DNA of 64,000 nt from Diphasiastrum complanatum (Eukaryota > Streptophyta > Lycopodiopsida > Lycopodiales > Lycopodiaceae), in contig CM055092.1 of the NCBI GenBank assembly GCA_029204225.1, positions 65,882,923 through 65,946,922 on the forward strand, read 5' to 3'. The notes beneath the pieces are model-generated. The model was given only the letters and a program-made list of their open reading frames with translations, searched no databases and was not told where the DNA came from. Position numbers and translations under genes: made by a program. Within the stretch, counting starts at the first letter, position 1. Each line of letters starts with the position of its first letter. Shown in pieces: positions 37,893-48,379 of the stretch.

Positions 37893-38591
37893 TCAATACT
37901 CCTCATCGTAGATAATGCTTATCTCCATTCGGTTTGTGTGACCATTTAGTTCAAAGTCTTGATCCAGTGGTAGCCATGTACCTCCAGTTTTCTTGTATCT
38001 CTGGTAGCTAAATGTGAGACTGAGCATTTGCTTTTCGATATGATAACGAAAGATCATTGAGGACTTTTTAATCCTGCATTCTATGTCATTATTTGTTTTA
38101 CTATCCCAGCCTTGATCCATGAGATCTGACAAAGTCTCATCTGATAAATCTTTGCAAACAAATAAAGTTGGTGTCCTACAAACACTAGCACTCGAGAAAA
38201 AATCAACAAATATATGTAATGAGATAAACCAACTTAGGTGAACAATTTTTGAGCCTGTTCTTATCTTCATAGCATTTCTAATATCAATGAGTAGTTTGCA
38301 TCTCAAGAATTTAAAAACAATACTATCAGGAGTAGGCCACTCATCACTTTGAAAACTAGGCAATGTAATTGCTTCAAGCTTGCCAAAACCTCCATCTGTT
38401 TGTGGCGTATATAAAGATTCATAAAAATAAATACAACAATCTGCAAGTTCCTTTGGACTTCTTCCTCTGTATTGCAGCTTTCCAGCATCAGAGGGAATTA
38501 CGTCTAATATTCCTGCAAGTGATTGTGAGGGCTCCCATTCACTTATGCATGATGGATATAAATCTGAAAGAAAAAAACAATGTTGAAGCAT
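37893..38591 (-). CDS. Unidentified protein, 232 residues (copy 2)
   Basis: Duplicate of 17739-18443, about 90% identical in protein. No stop or frameshift has appeared over 232 codons, yet most nucleotide differences are replacements. It ends earlier than copy 1 because of differences near the stop. A companion upstream ORF lies at 38821-39045 with a 4-bp deletion. The function is unknown. Confidence 0.35.
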   Translation of the reverse strand: MLQHCFFLSDLYPSCISEWEPSQSLAGILDVIPSDAGKLQYRGRSPKELADCCIYFYESLYTPQTDGGFGKLEAITLPSFQSDEWPTPDSIVFKFLRCKLLIDIRNAMKIRTGSKIVHLSWFISLHIFVDFFSSASVCRTPTLFVCKDLSDETLSDLMDQGWDSKTNNDIECRIKKSSMIFRYHIEKQMLSLTFSYQRYKKTGGTWLPLDQDFELNGHTNRMEISIIYDEEY

Positions 38592-39424
38592 TTAAATCAT
38601 AATCTGAAGAGCATCAATAAAGAAAATCACCTATGATTACTGTAGAGTGCATATGTTTTGATATACTTACAATGACATTTTTGATGATCATGAGGATTGA
38701 TAGCATGTACTTTGATTTCTAAATGCATATATACATGTTGTACTAAGACTTCTGATATCGATTGACCTCCCGGGATAGTCTTAAACTCCAAATTTTTTGC
38801 TTTCCAATAAGATTTGTAAGTCATTTTTGCTCTTTTCTTTTGTCGAAAATTGCCCTTTGATGATGGATGCAGCAATACCCATGAATTCTTCGTATATTTT
38901 GTTGGCTTCCAATTATCAGCTTCATCTCATTGTAAAAAATCATAGACTCAATTGTAGATCTGGGTCTCCTTGCCATTGCTATTTTCAAAGCTTTGGCGCC
39001 AAAAATCTCTCTGATATGATAGTTAATTTCAATTTTTCGTATCACATTTAATCTAATGTGAATGCCAACATAGTTGCAGTTACTGCGTATACCATATTTT
39101 ATGTAACTGTATATACTGTATTTCTATAACTGTAACTAGTATAGTTAGAAAATTTCATTATACTAACCAGCATAGTCAAATAAATTTAACATGAGGTATT
39201 GACGTCGAGCAGATTAGCACGTGTCGGGCAAGAAGAAGAAACCAATGGGATACGTCCATGCTGCCAGAACACAAATTTCAAAGTTTCCTATATTGCATTT
39301 TTATTTTTCAATTAATTTCAAATCTGTGCATTTTGATTGGGCCTGGTGACGGTCGAAACTAAAGAAAAAAAATAAAAGTATCTTTACAAAGGGTCTTTTT
39401 GATATTGAGAACTCCTCTAATGTA

Positions 39425-41335
39425 TATGTTATGTCGACATTCCTTTGGAAACAAGAAGGAAAGAAGATGCAGCTTCCTTCAAAGGAATATTTGTAGGCTA
39501 CAGTGAAAATAACAAAGGATATAGGATATTTGATCCTATTTCAAAGAAGTAAAAGTTAGCAAGGATGTCTTGTTTGATGAATCTCAAAGTTACAAGTTGT
39601 CTCCAAATGCATCTAATCTCTTAGGTGATGAAGATCTTGTAGCACCCGAGGAGGAGCCTCTTGAAAATGATCTTTTGGAAGATCAAAATCAAGTGCCAAA
39701 GGAGCCGGGAAGATCCACAAGGAGCAAGGCTGAGCCTTCAAGGCTCACATACTTTGAGAAAGAGAAGCAAAGGGAAGACACATCTCCTTCTACCTCTTAC
39801 TCTTTTCTAACCACAATGCTTGAAGAGCCATCATGTTATGAAGATGCAAGTAGATCACAAGTTTGGAGAGATGCAATGCAAGTAGAGTTTGATGCTTTGA
39901 TAGATAATCAAACTTGGAATCTTGTACACCTTCCATATGGAGAGAAGCCACTTGCATGCAAGTGGATCTATAGATTAAAGTACAATAAAGATGGATCTAT
40001 AAGTAAATACAAAGCTAGATTGGTTGCTAAGAGACATAGATTATGAAGAAACATTTGCTCTTGTAGCAAAACTTGTAACCATTAGATTGATCATTTGTAT
40101 TGCTACCTTATTCAAGTGGAATCTCTATCAAATGGATGTGACAAGCGCTTTCTTGAATGGCTACTTGGAGGAGGAAATATACATGTTGCAACCTGAGGGC
40201 TTCATCAGGATGGTGAGGAGGACAAGGTTTGCCACTTAAGGAAGAGCCTATATGGCTTGAAACAAGCACCTAGAGCTTGGTACTCTAGGTTGCATGATTT
40301 TCTCTACTCTCTTGGCTTTGTGATTAGCTCCTATGAGCCTTCTTTGTACATCAAATGTAAAGTAAATTCACCACCTCTAGTAGCTTCTATTCCAAGTATG
40401 AACTTAAGAAGTCCTAGATCTACCATCTTGAATTCAGTAGACAAGGAAACTTTAACATTTCTTATGCCTTCACCATCATTTCCTATCAATATGATATCAT
40501 CAACATAAAGTACTAAAATGATGATCATTCTTGAAAGGTTTGGCATGAAAGATTGTAAAGGGATTGACACCCCTATAGAGCATGCTTGTAAAGTTACTAA
40601 TGATTGTGACGAAGCATCCTTTGAGGACATCACACTCTTTAGGAAGCTAATAGGCTCCTTAATCTATTTGACAATCACAAGACCAGATTTGAGTTATAGT
40701 GTAAGCAAGTTAAGTCATTATATTGAAGGTCCTTTGATGCATCATTGGAAAAGTGCCAAGAGAGTGCTTAGATATGTCTCTTTACTAGATTTTTTGACAT
40801 TCTCTATCAAGGATCTAACTTGTACTTGAGGGCATTTTTGGATTCAGATTTTGCAGGAGATAAGATGGATAGACGATCCATAAGTGCATTTGTCACTTTT
40901 CTTTGTGGAGGAGTGATATCTTGGCTTTCCAAAAAGCAAGATACAATTTTTCTTTCATCTTGTGAAGCCGAGTACAAGGCATTGACTTCAACTACCAAAG
41001 AACACTTATGGCTAAGAAGACTTTTGGTGGAGCTTCAAGTGCTAAAGGCCGAGGAGATCCCTTGCATCTATAGTGATAATCAAGCTTCTCAACAAATTTC
41101 TACCAATCCGATCTTCCATGCCAGAACAAAGCATATTGAGATAGCTCATCACTTTGTGAGGGAGAAGGTGCAATCCAAGGAGGTTCAACTTCATAGCTTG
41201 TGGATGTACTTGATCTATAAAGGGATCAACCAAATCAATAACAAGTTGATGTGACATTGGCAAATTCTAGTTTTGTTGTAATTTTCACATGTGTCTTGAG
41301 TTTTGATGAATGAAATGCATTTGTAAGTTAATGTA
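39425..41335 (+). pseudogene. Ty1/copia pol fragment, copy 2, with internal inversion
   Basis: Same truncated integrase-RT-RNase H fragment as 19285-21250, sharing the same 5' and 3' limits to within a few bases. It has a 1-bp deletion near 39545, a 17-bp deletion near 40026 (before the DYEETFA motif), a 1-bp deletion near 40208, and a ~166-bp inversion (40361-40526) that puts the YVDD motif on the opposite strand. RNase H (40820-41254) remains mostly open. The first copy lacks the inversion. Confidence 0.9.
40361..40526 (-). other. Inverted segment of reverse transcriptase
   Basis: Read on the minus strand this encodes [16 protein letters not shown] and the following RT residues, in the middle of a plus-strand RT. 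Short stretches present in copy 1 on both sides (AATGATGGAAA and about 45 bp after the segment) have been lost at the junctions. Confidence 0.9.
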
Positions 41336-41339
41336 CTTT

Positions 41340-41700
41340 ATTCTCTGTAAACAAGTCGTACTGGTATCGTCCTCCACACATTGTGAGGCCACCCATCCAT
41401 GTTTTTGATCATTTAATCCATTGCTCTTGCTTAAATCATAGTGTAAAGCATCTAGATCAAGATCTAACACCTAGAACTTGATAGATCTTTGGATTAAGCA
41501 ATCAATAACTCTTAATGATTGATAGTGCAATCAATATTTGTCCTTTTTCTCTGAAGATTGACACTGCACACACATCTTCATAGATGTAGACGATCGAACA
41601 ATTTATGTTCGGTCTCTCTTCGCCCGTCTTTGAGCTCTCATGCTCCTCAACATAGGATGAACTGTTGTTGTTCTCCTGTCTGTTCTGTGCTGATTTGTTT
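41340..41700. other. Truncated end of the minus-strand copia element
   Basis: Lies between the copia pol fragment and the recognisable gag of a second element. It should cover the region after gag on the minus strand, but I cannot identify protease motifs. The element ends abruptly at the junction near 41335. Confidence 0.4.
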
Positions 41701-42640
41701 CTTGGGTTCAGGCGGCAATCAATGGCTGCATGACCCTTCTTGTGGCAGTGGATACACTAAATCTTTGGATCGAGCCAGCATGTATCAACTGTGGGCCCAT
41801 CTCTTCTACATCTCACGCAAGTCTTGTTTTCTCCACCTTGTTGCTTTGACCTCCCTTTGCTCTTCCAGTTGCCTTTGCTGGTCCCTTCTGCTTGCTGATC
41901 ATGATCATGCCTTTGATTTGACTCCCTCATTGGATTTTTCTTTGTTGTCGTAGAGGGCCTGGTCAAAACCATCCTTGTGATCAAGGTGTTCTCTTGCCTT
42001 GACTTCCTCTCAAATCTCGACAATTGCCTTTTCTAGGGTCATTGTAGGATCTTTCGCGAGTAGGGTTCTTGTTGTCTGAAAAGATCTGGGTAAGGCTCTC
42101 AGCAGATAAGCTAGCTGCTTCTCAACTGACACTGCATACTCTGCTCCAGTGTTATGTAGTGATAGAAATAGATCCTTCATCTTCCTTACAAAAGAAGTGA
42201 GGTCTTTCCCATCCTACTGTAGATTTGTTAGCTGATCTTCCATCATCATGATTTGATTTTTGATTTTGTTTGAAATCTCATGAGCAGTGCATCCCACATC
42301 TCCTTAGCTTTGGAGAGTGTAACTAGGTCAAGTGTGAGATTATCTTTGATGGATGAAGATAGCAGGACTACTGCCTTGTCATTTTTCTCCCTCCACTTGC
42401 GTAGCTCTTTGCCTGATGTCGTTGGCATTTCTTCTATGCCATCCACCCAAGGGAAGAGTCCTTCACCCTTCAGTATAAGTGATGTCTTAACTTTCCAGGC
42501 TAGAAAGTTAGATCCTGAAGAATTTAAAACTCTACAGATCTTGCTCTGTATGTTGCTGATTGAAGCCATTGCTTCTGAAGTGTGTTCACTTGTCGATGGA
42601 TGTTTGTCTGAATGCTCGGCCTCTTGGATCTGATAGCTCT
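41701..42640 (-). pseudogene. Copia gag of a minus-strand element, two zinc knuckles
   Basis: The N-terminal part (42569-42246) has SNFLAWKVKTSLILKGEGL and AKEMWDALLMRF, typical of plant copia gag. Further on (42023-41700) there is a basic, Gln-rich linker and two knuckles: CVRC...DTC, in which the His position is Pro, and CIHCHKKGHAAIDC, a good CCHC. A stop separates the knuckles and the middle part is frame-broken. It belongs to the LTR and PBS at 42669-47049. Confidence 0.8.
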
Positions 42641-42668
42641 TTGGCTATGTCAGACTATGACAAGGTAG

Positions 42669-42681
42669 GCTCTGATACCAC
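42669..42681 (-). other. Primer-binding site of the minus-strand copia element
   Basis: GCTCTGATACCAC is the complement of GTGGTATCAGAGC, the initiator tRNA-Met PBS of copia elements. It sits directly between the LTR end at 42682 and gag, in the right order for a minus-strand element. Confidence 0.9.
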
Positions 42682-42820
42682 TGATGACAAGGATGATAAT
42701 AGTCGTCGGATTCGCAGTCATGAAAGAATCGCGAAAGCAAATCAATTCGGATGGAGTTCAGATTTGATCGCTGGTCACTGCCAGTTGTATCATTCCTACA
42801 GTCCTTCAGAATGTAGTCAG

Positions 42821-43617
42821 TGTTAGCAACTGTGCTAATACAGAGAAAATAAAAAAATAATAAAACTTCGTGGCATGTGTTTTGTAAGACCACGTATGAG
42901 TATCTGTCAATAAACTTCAAGCCATGGCATGTGTTTTGTAAGTCCATGAGTAGAAGCTTAAATAATAATAAAATAGCTTAAACTTAGATTTAGAACTTAG
43001 ACTTAAGAAACTTAAGATTAGAAATATTTAATCTTAAGTTGTCCTAAGTTAAGAAAATTGAAGTTCTAAATCCTAAGTTAGAAGTTCTAGAAAGGCTAGG
43101 AACAGATTAGTCCCATAAGTTAGTAGATACTTATGGAAGACCCACCTTGCCATAAAAGGAGAGGTATTTGCATTGTAAATAACACTTTTGAGATTAAGCT
43201 ATATTGCTCTCTATTTTGAAGAATTATCATTCTATTTCATTTGTGTTCTCCTTGGGAAGGTGCATAGCTTGAGGGAAGGTGCTCGGGCCTCCTCTTGCCT
43301 CCTTTTCATCGGTTTTATTGTGGCATGTTCATTATTGCTTATTTGTTTAGTATTAGCCTCAATCTCATTTTATTACCCTTCGGGTGTTAATCTAGGATTA
43401 GTCTAGTCATCTTGCTAGTTGGGTAAGCCTTAGCAAGGATTTTTATTGTTGTTACTAATTAGCTTTATTTCCGTTGGTAAGCCTTAGTGCTCTCATTCCT
43501 CTCCATATTTTCGTTGAAGCTTATTGTAGAAACTTAAAAAGTGGACGAATCTCTACATCCCTATACTACACCCGTAAGTAGATCTAGCCACCGCACTCAC
43601 TAGAAATACTTCCAACA
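42821..43617 (+). repeat. 5' LTR of the nested element
   Basis: TG..CA ends. Inside is a perfect 10-bp inverted repeat CTTAAGATTA...TAATCTTAAG around 43008-43036, conserved with one change in the 3' LTR. Confidence 0.93.
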
Positions 43618-43634
43618 TTGGCGCCGTTGCCGCT
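43618..43634 (+). other. Primer-binding site of the nested element
   Basis: TTGGCGCCGTTGCCGC immediately follows the LTR. This PBS type is common in plant Ty3/gypsy-related and LARD elements, unlike the tRNA-Met type of the copia elements nearby. Confidence 0.8.
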
Positions 43635-43702
43635 TTTTAAGTATTTTTCTACCTAGCTTCTTCTCCTTTTTTTCTTTTATTTATTGCTTCTGTGTTGTAT
43701 GT

Positions 43703-45010
43703 TTGCTTGTGTGCTTATTTCTATCCAACATGCAGCAAACCATCGATACCCTCAAAGCCGAGAAGGATGAGGTTGTAGCAGATTCACAAGCAGCACGTTT
43801 CGCTATGAAGGAACACTTGGAAATGGTGGACTTCAACTACTTCGCACCACCAGCTATCCCTAAGGGAACTGCCATTCCAGTGGTGGCCTATCAAACGCTG
43901 GCCCAAAGGCTGAAAGCCACGACGGAGCAACACTCAAAATTACAACAATTATACATTGCTTCCGTCGAGGCCCTAAACCAGCACATAGCCACCCTGGAAG
44001 GACGCTTAAAGGCTGCTGCCCAGTCAACACCGTCAGTTCATTCAGAGCACGCCCAATTTCATGATTCGGAGCACCACTTTGATGGACTCGATGGTGGAGA
44101 TGGTGCAGGATTTCAACAGCCTCCTCCTGCAACTCAAGGCTCCACATTTCAAGGCCAACCCCTTGGGTAAGGTGCTCAAACACCAACCAATCCATCGGAC
44201 TCTGGGGGTACCAGCTCCCAACATTTTCTTTTCCCCCTTGACACCGCTAACCCCACCTTCATTCCACAACAATTTTCCCTTGAATCACAACGAATTGCAG
44301 AAGCTAACCCCTCGCCTCATCTATCTCCTGATCCCGATCCACAAATCGATCACGAGATTGCCTCTGAAGCCCCCACCATCCGGCACAGAATCACACCCAT
44401 AGAACCAAGCAATGAGTTGCGCGTCTATCAGGAGTTTGCAAAGAAGTACCCAACAACGAAAGAGTGAGGTGGCTACATACTGCCAGATTTGGACCAATGT
44501 CAAACACATAAAGCAGCAGTCAAACTCCTGGATCCACAACCTCTTTGGCGCCATCAACTCTTCCTGCAAAGTAAGACCTCAATGGCACGGTATCTCGAAG
44601 CTCCCTCCTACATGCGCACCAATTCTTATTACTATCCAGTAGCGAGGTGAGAACCGTTTCCTACCACCAAGGTCAAGAACAGAATCTTTTGGCCTAAGCT
44701 CATAGGAGTCGATACCGGCAACTTAGCCGAAGACATGGTCACCAACTGCCAAGTCTTCTACCAGAAGCACCATGGCAATCCTGATTGTGATGTCAGATAT
44801 TTTGCGGATAATTGCGGCCTGGTGGCATTTCTGACAGAACTCATAGATTTTTGGGATCAAGGGTTACCCCCAGTTGCCCTTGACATCAATAAACCCTTGC
44901 GCACGCAAGACGACCATATCAACGTTGCAAGGCTCTATTATCGTGCTGCACTTACTTCCGCCCTGCACGTTGATATGGTGGAGCTATGGAAAACCCATAA
45001 CTTTTTCTAG
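43703..45010 (+). pseudogene. Gag-like region of the nested element, frame-broken
   Basis: The first ORF (43703-44170) is helical and rich in Ala, Gln, Glu and Lys near its start (IDTLKAEKDEVVADSQAAR) with a second helix (EALNQHIATLEGRLKAAAQ), followed by a Gln/Pro-rich tail. Coding then moves through another frame (44061-44642) and back (44735-45010, with NPDCDVRYFADNCG). It has no zinc knuckle and no enzyme motif that I can see. It is best read as a degenerate gag. Confidence 0.6.
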
Positions 45011-45195
45011 GGTATGCTCCATTATTACAAACCCATGCCCTTCTTGAACAAATTACGGTGGCAATGATGGAGGGCATCGTGACGACCATCTACCACTCTT
45101 GACAGCAACAGTCTCGCCTCCAAGAAGCACAAAATATCCAGGACGAAAAGGCGTCGATTGGTGTTGGACCACCAATCCAATAAGGAGGGGGATAA

Positions 45196-46005
45196 TGTTA
45201 GCAACTGTGCTAGCATAGAGAAAATAAAATAATAATAAAACTCTGTGGCATGTGTTTTGTAAGGCCACATAATAGTATCTGTCAATAAACTTCAAGTCAT
45301 GGCATGTGTTTTGTAAGTCCATGAGTAGAAGCTTAAATAATAATAAAATAGCTTAAACTTAGATTTAGAACTTAGACTTAGGAAACTTAAGATTAGAAAT
45401 ATTTTATCTTAAGTTGTCCTAAGTTAAGAAAATTGAAGTTCTAAATCCTAAGTTAGAAGTTCTAGAAAGGCTAGGAACAGATTAGTCCCATAAGTTAGTA
45501 GACACTTATGGAAGACTCTCCTTACCATAAAAGGAGAGGTATTTGCATTGTAAATAACACTTTTGAGATTAAGCTATCTTGCTCTCTATTTTGGAAAATT
45601 ATCATTCTCTTTCGTTTGTGTTTCCCTTGGGAAGGTGCATAGCTTATGGAAAGGTGCTCGGACCTCCTCTTGCCTCCTTTTCATCGGTTTTATTGTGGCA
45701 TGTTCATTATTGCTTATTTGTTTAGTATTGGCCGCAATATCATTTTATTACCCTTTGGGTCTTAATCTAAGATTAGTCTAGTCATCTTGCTAGTTGGGTA
45801 AGCCTTAGCAAGGATTTTTATTGTTGTTACTAATTAGCTTTATTTTTGTTTCGGGCACTAGTTGGGTAAGCCTTAGTGCTCTCATTCCTCTCCATATTTC
45901 GTTGAAGCTTATTGTAGAAACTCAAAAAGTGGACGAATCTCTACATCTCTATACTACACTCGTAAGTAGATCTAGCCACCGCACTCACTAGAAATACTTC
46001 CTACA
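45196..46005 (+). repeat. 3' LTR of the nested element
   Basis: Pairs with 42821-43617. Preceded by the polypurine tract AAGGAGGGGGATAA and followed by the GTCAG target duplication. Confidence 0.93.
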
Positions 46006-47049
46006 GTCAGGCATTGATGATCAACATCAATAGATTGATGTAGCATTCAACAAAAATTCAACCAATGTGAGGAAATTAAATGAACAAGAGTGAATCAGAC
46101 ACACGAATAACAACAGATAATTTGCATTAAAGTTCAGACATGATAAAAGTGATATGTGCACAAATGGCTACAAGATCATCTATTGATTCTATGATTCTTC
46201 AAGCACTGCATTCAAATCCACGCAGTGCGTTGGAGTGAGAGAAAATGCAGTTCTCCCATGAGCAAAATGTCTCGCTTATTAGCGGACTTGTGGATCTACA
46301 GATTCTATGAAGAACTGTCTCGCACGCAGGCGGATTTCTGTTTTGTATTTTCGTCTTCTTGCTTAGTAGCATCAGACTACTTCATCTATTATGTCAAGTA
46401 TCAAGTATCATCCAGAAAGTATATAGTCTCATCGTGTAACTCCTAGATTAGAGTGATTAAACATCTACAACTAATCATGAATTACAAGAGTGGCATATTA
46501 GCCACGACCTAGAGTGTATCTGCTGACGTCATGCTATCAGATCAGATATCTATACTTCTGGGTATTTGCATGATCTTGCTGGTCCTTTTTGGAGCGTGAG
46601 GGCAGAAAGGGTGTCGCGACTATTTTTGAGTCGTTTGACATTTTCCTGTTGTGCCACAAAAAGATTCTCTTTCGCGAATCTTTCGTGTTCGTGTCTTCTC
46701 GTCAGGATGTTTGCAAACATTTTTGTTTCGTGTCTTTTGACTTTCGTGTTCGCGAACATTTTCGTCAGGCGGCAGAGGGCTAAAAGCTAGCAAAGCTTTG
46801 GTAAAAGAAATGTTTTGTTCCTTCAATTGGTTACCCTTTGGTGGAGATCAGCCGGAAGCCTGTTGTAAACATTCTTCAAATAAATTGGCTGTCTAAGTTT
46901 GTGATTCTTGCAGGTATCAGATGAGCAGACGTAGAACCAAAGTTGGTTTCACCTAACCCTAGATGAATGATCAATAAACATGCAGGAAGAATCATGAAAT
47001 AGAAATTAGTCATTCACCAAGGAGGCAACTGTGGGCTTAATTTCCAACA

Positions 47050-47823
47050 AAATCGTCACGCTAGGTAATCATTCAAACTTCATGCAAAGTCATGAAAATC
47101 TACTCAGATTTAGATTATATGTTCCACGAGGCACCTTTAGAGGCAGTATATGCACCTGGATTTTTCTCGCCATAATTTCAAAATGTTGTTATAATATTGT
47201 CTCTTTGAAACTAGCATTAACTCTCCAAATATTCTCTCTCCTAGCACCTACCTGTGCACCTACTAATTAAGCAAAGGAAGTCCCTCTTCCCCTCGGGCCT
47301 TCCACCTGCTCGGGCGGGTGCCAGAGTGCCCTCCTAGGATGGGAGAGCATTCCCCCCTACTGAAAGTTATCTAGTTATTTTGATTTTCTAGTATGTAAGC
47401 CATAGGAGTCATAAACCTTGGTGGGCTGTTTGCAAAGTGAAAGATTCTTGAGTCCTTGACAATACAAAGCACAAATCTGAATAGTCAAAAAGTAAAGTTA
47501 GTATTCAAAAACTCACATCATGCATGCAGGGGCCATTCCGTCCTCTCCCCTTACTCCAAGTATTGTTATCAATCGTCGGCAATGACTGCCAATGGTATGT
47601 AACGATTTAAAATGTTCGTGAAAGGCTGTCATGACCCGTCTCTTAACGCTAAATGGCATGGCAACCCTTTTCTAAATTGCAATTACGAATCCCACAATAT
47701 GTCTGAATGACTTGTAATTACTTCGATGCGATAGATTATATTGAGTATTGATTAATACTTATAGTTACACGTAACAGCGCAGAGTCAGAGACGTTAAAAT
47801 GGTCGTCCTGACTTGTTCATGAC
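47050..47823. other. Distal 5' flank of Psi2, no gene
   Basis: Equivalent to about 2957-3632 and 61157-61912, with deletions. The copia LTR at 42682-47049 cuts off its left side. Confidence 0.75.
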
Positions 47824-48075
47824 GTAATTGATGTTTGGGCTTGTAGTAGACAGGTGTCCCATTTTGATAGGCTCTGAACACAGATGTTCAGAGCCATAGC
47901 TCTTTGGTGAAGGGCCAAAAGGGCCAAAACTTCAAATACGCCCGGTAGCGGGCCGTGAGCAGGCCTGCTACACTCTGTAAAGGCAGCCTTCAACGCACCT
48001 CGCCGCAGGGCGGCTCGGTGCATGAATGCTGCCTGCTACACACGGTAGCGGGCCTGAGCAGGCCCGCTACTAGTC
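47824..48075. repeat. 252-bp GC-rich, hairpin-rich segment, copy 1
   Basis: Absent from the copy A flank, where GTTCATGAC runs directly into ATAGTGGG (about 3627). It holds GGCTCTGAAC...GTTCAGAGCC (10-bp stem) and GTAGCGGGCCTG...CAGGCCCGCTAC (12-bp stem), plus repeats of GGTAGCGGGCC. It has no terminal inverted repeats or clear target duplication. The ORF across it (47817-48023, minus) is not conserved coding sequence. A second copy at 61913-62164 is exactly the same length. Confidence 0.75.
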
Positions 48076-48379
48076 CATAGTGGGAAGTTTCTTAGTTCAG
48101 ATCCTAATCAGAATTGTCGTTAGTGTGATGAAGATTTGAAAGAAAGGAGCATAGAAAATTCCGCGATTCACAATTTTAAAAAACTACTTACTTCAGATCT
48201 TACTCAGAATTGTCGTCGGTCTGATGAATATTCAAGAAAAAAACATGACCATAGAAATAAAAAAGGACCATAGAAATAAAATCCAGCGAATCATAAATGT
48301 AAAAAAATAATTTGTTCAGACTTAATCAGAATTGCGGTTAGTCTGATGAAGATTTGGCCATAGAAAGATTAACGCAAGG
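48076..48379. repeat. Shortened promoter-proximal tandem repeats of Psi2
   Basis: Contains two to three of the ~90-bp units seen at 3648-4035, with internal deletions. It joins GATTAACGCAAGG directly and lacks the ~110-bp TTTTCGTCC... segment present in copies A and B. Confidence 0.65.

Larger units (their letters stand above)
42821..46005 (+). mobile_element. Complete non-autonomous, gag-only LTR retrotransposon (3,185 bp), nested
   Basis: 5' LTR 42821-43617 (797 bp) and 3' LTR 45196-46005 (810 bp) both start TGTTAGCAACTGTGC and end CTTCC(A/T)ACA. They are very similar apart from a ~13-bp indel and few substitutions. The PBS is at 43618-43634 and a polypurine tract lies at 45182-45195. The flanking 5 bp are GTCAG on both sides (42816-42820 and 46006-46010). 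The ~1.58-kb interior holds gag-like ORFs but no protease, integrase or RT, so it depended on another element for movement (TR-GAG/LARD type). Confidence 0.93.
42682..47049 (-). mobile_element. Copia 5' LTR on the minus strand, split by a nested retrotransposon
   Basis: On the minus strand it begins TGTTGGAAATTAAG (47049 downward) and ends CATCA next to the PBS. Removing the nested element at 42821-46005 and one copy of its 5-bp target duplication leaves an LTR of about 1,178 bp. To the right of 47049 the sequence returns to the desaturase 5' flank. Small ORFs around 46550-46850 are inside the LTR and are not genes. Confidence 0.75.

Noticed and set aside
40331-40633. Minus-strand ORF with a reverse transcriptase YVDD motif, as a separate element
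   Set aside because: Only 40361-40526 is RT-like on this strand; it is an inverted piece of the surrounding plus-strand RT.
46550-46826. Basic ORFs of 64-74 codons in several frames
   Set aside because: They lie inside the minus-strand copia LTR; overlapping open frames on both strands point to base composition, not genes.
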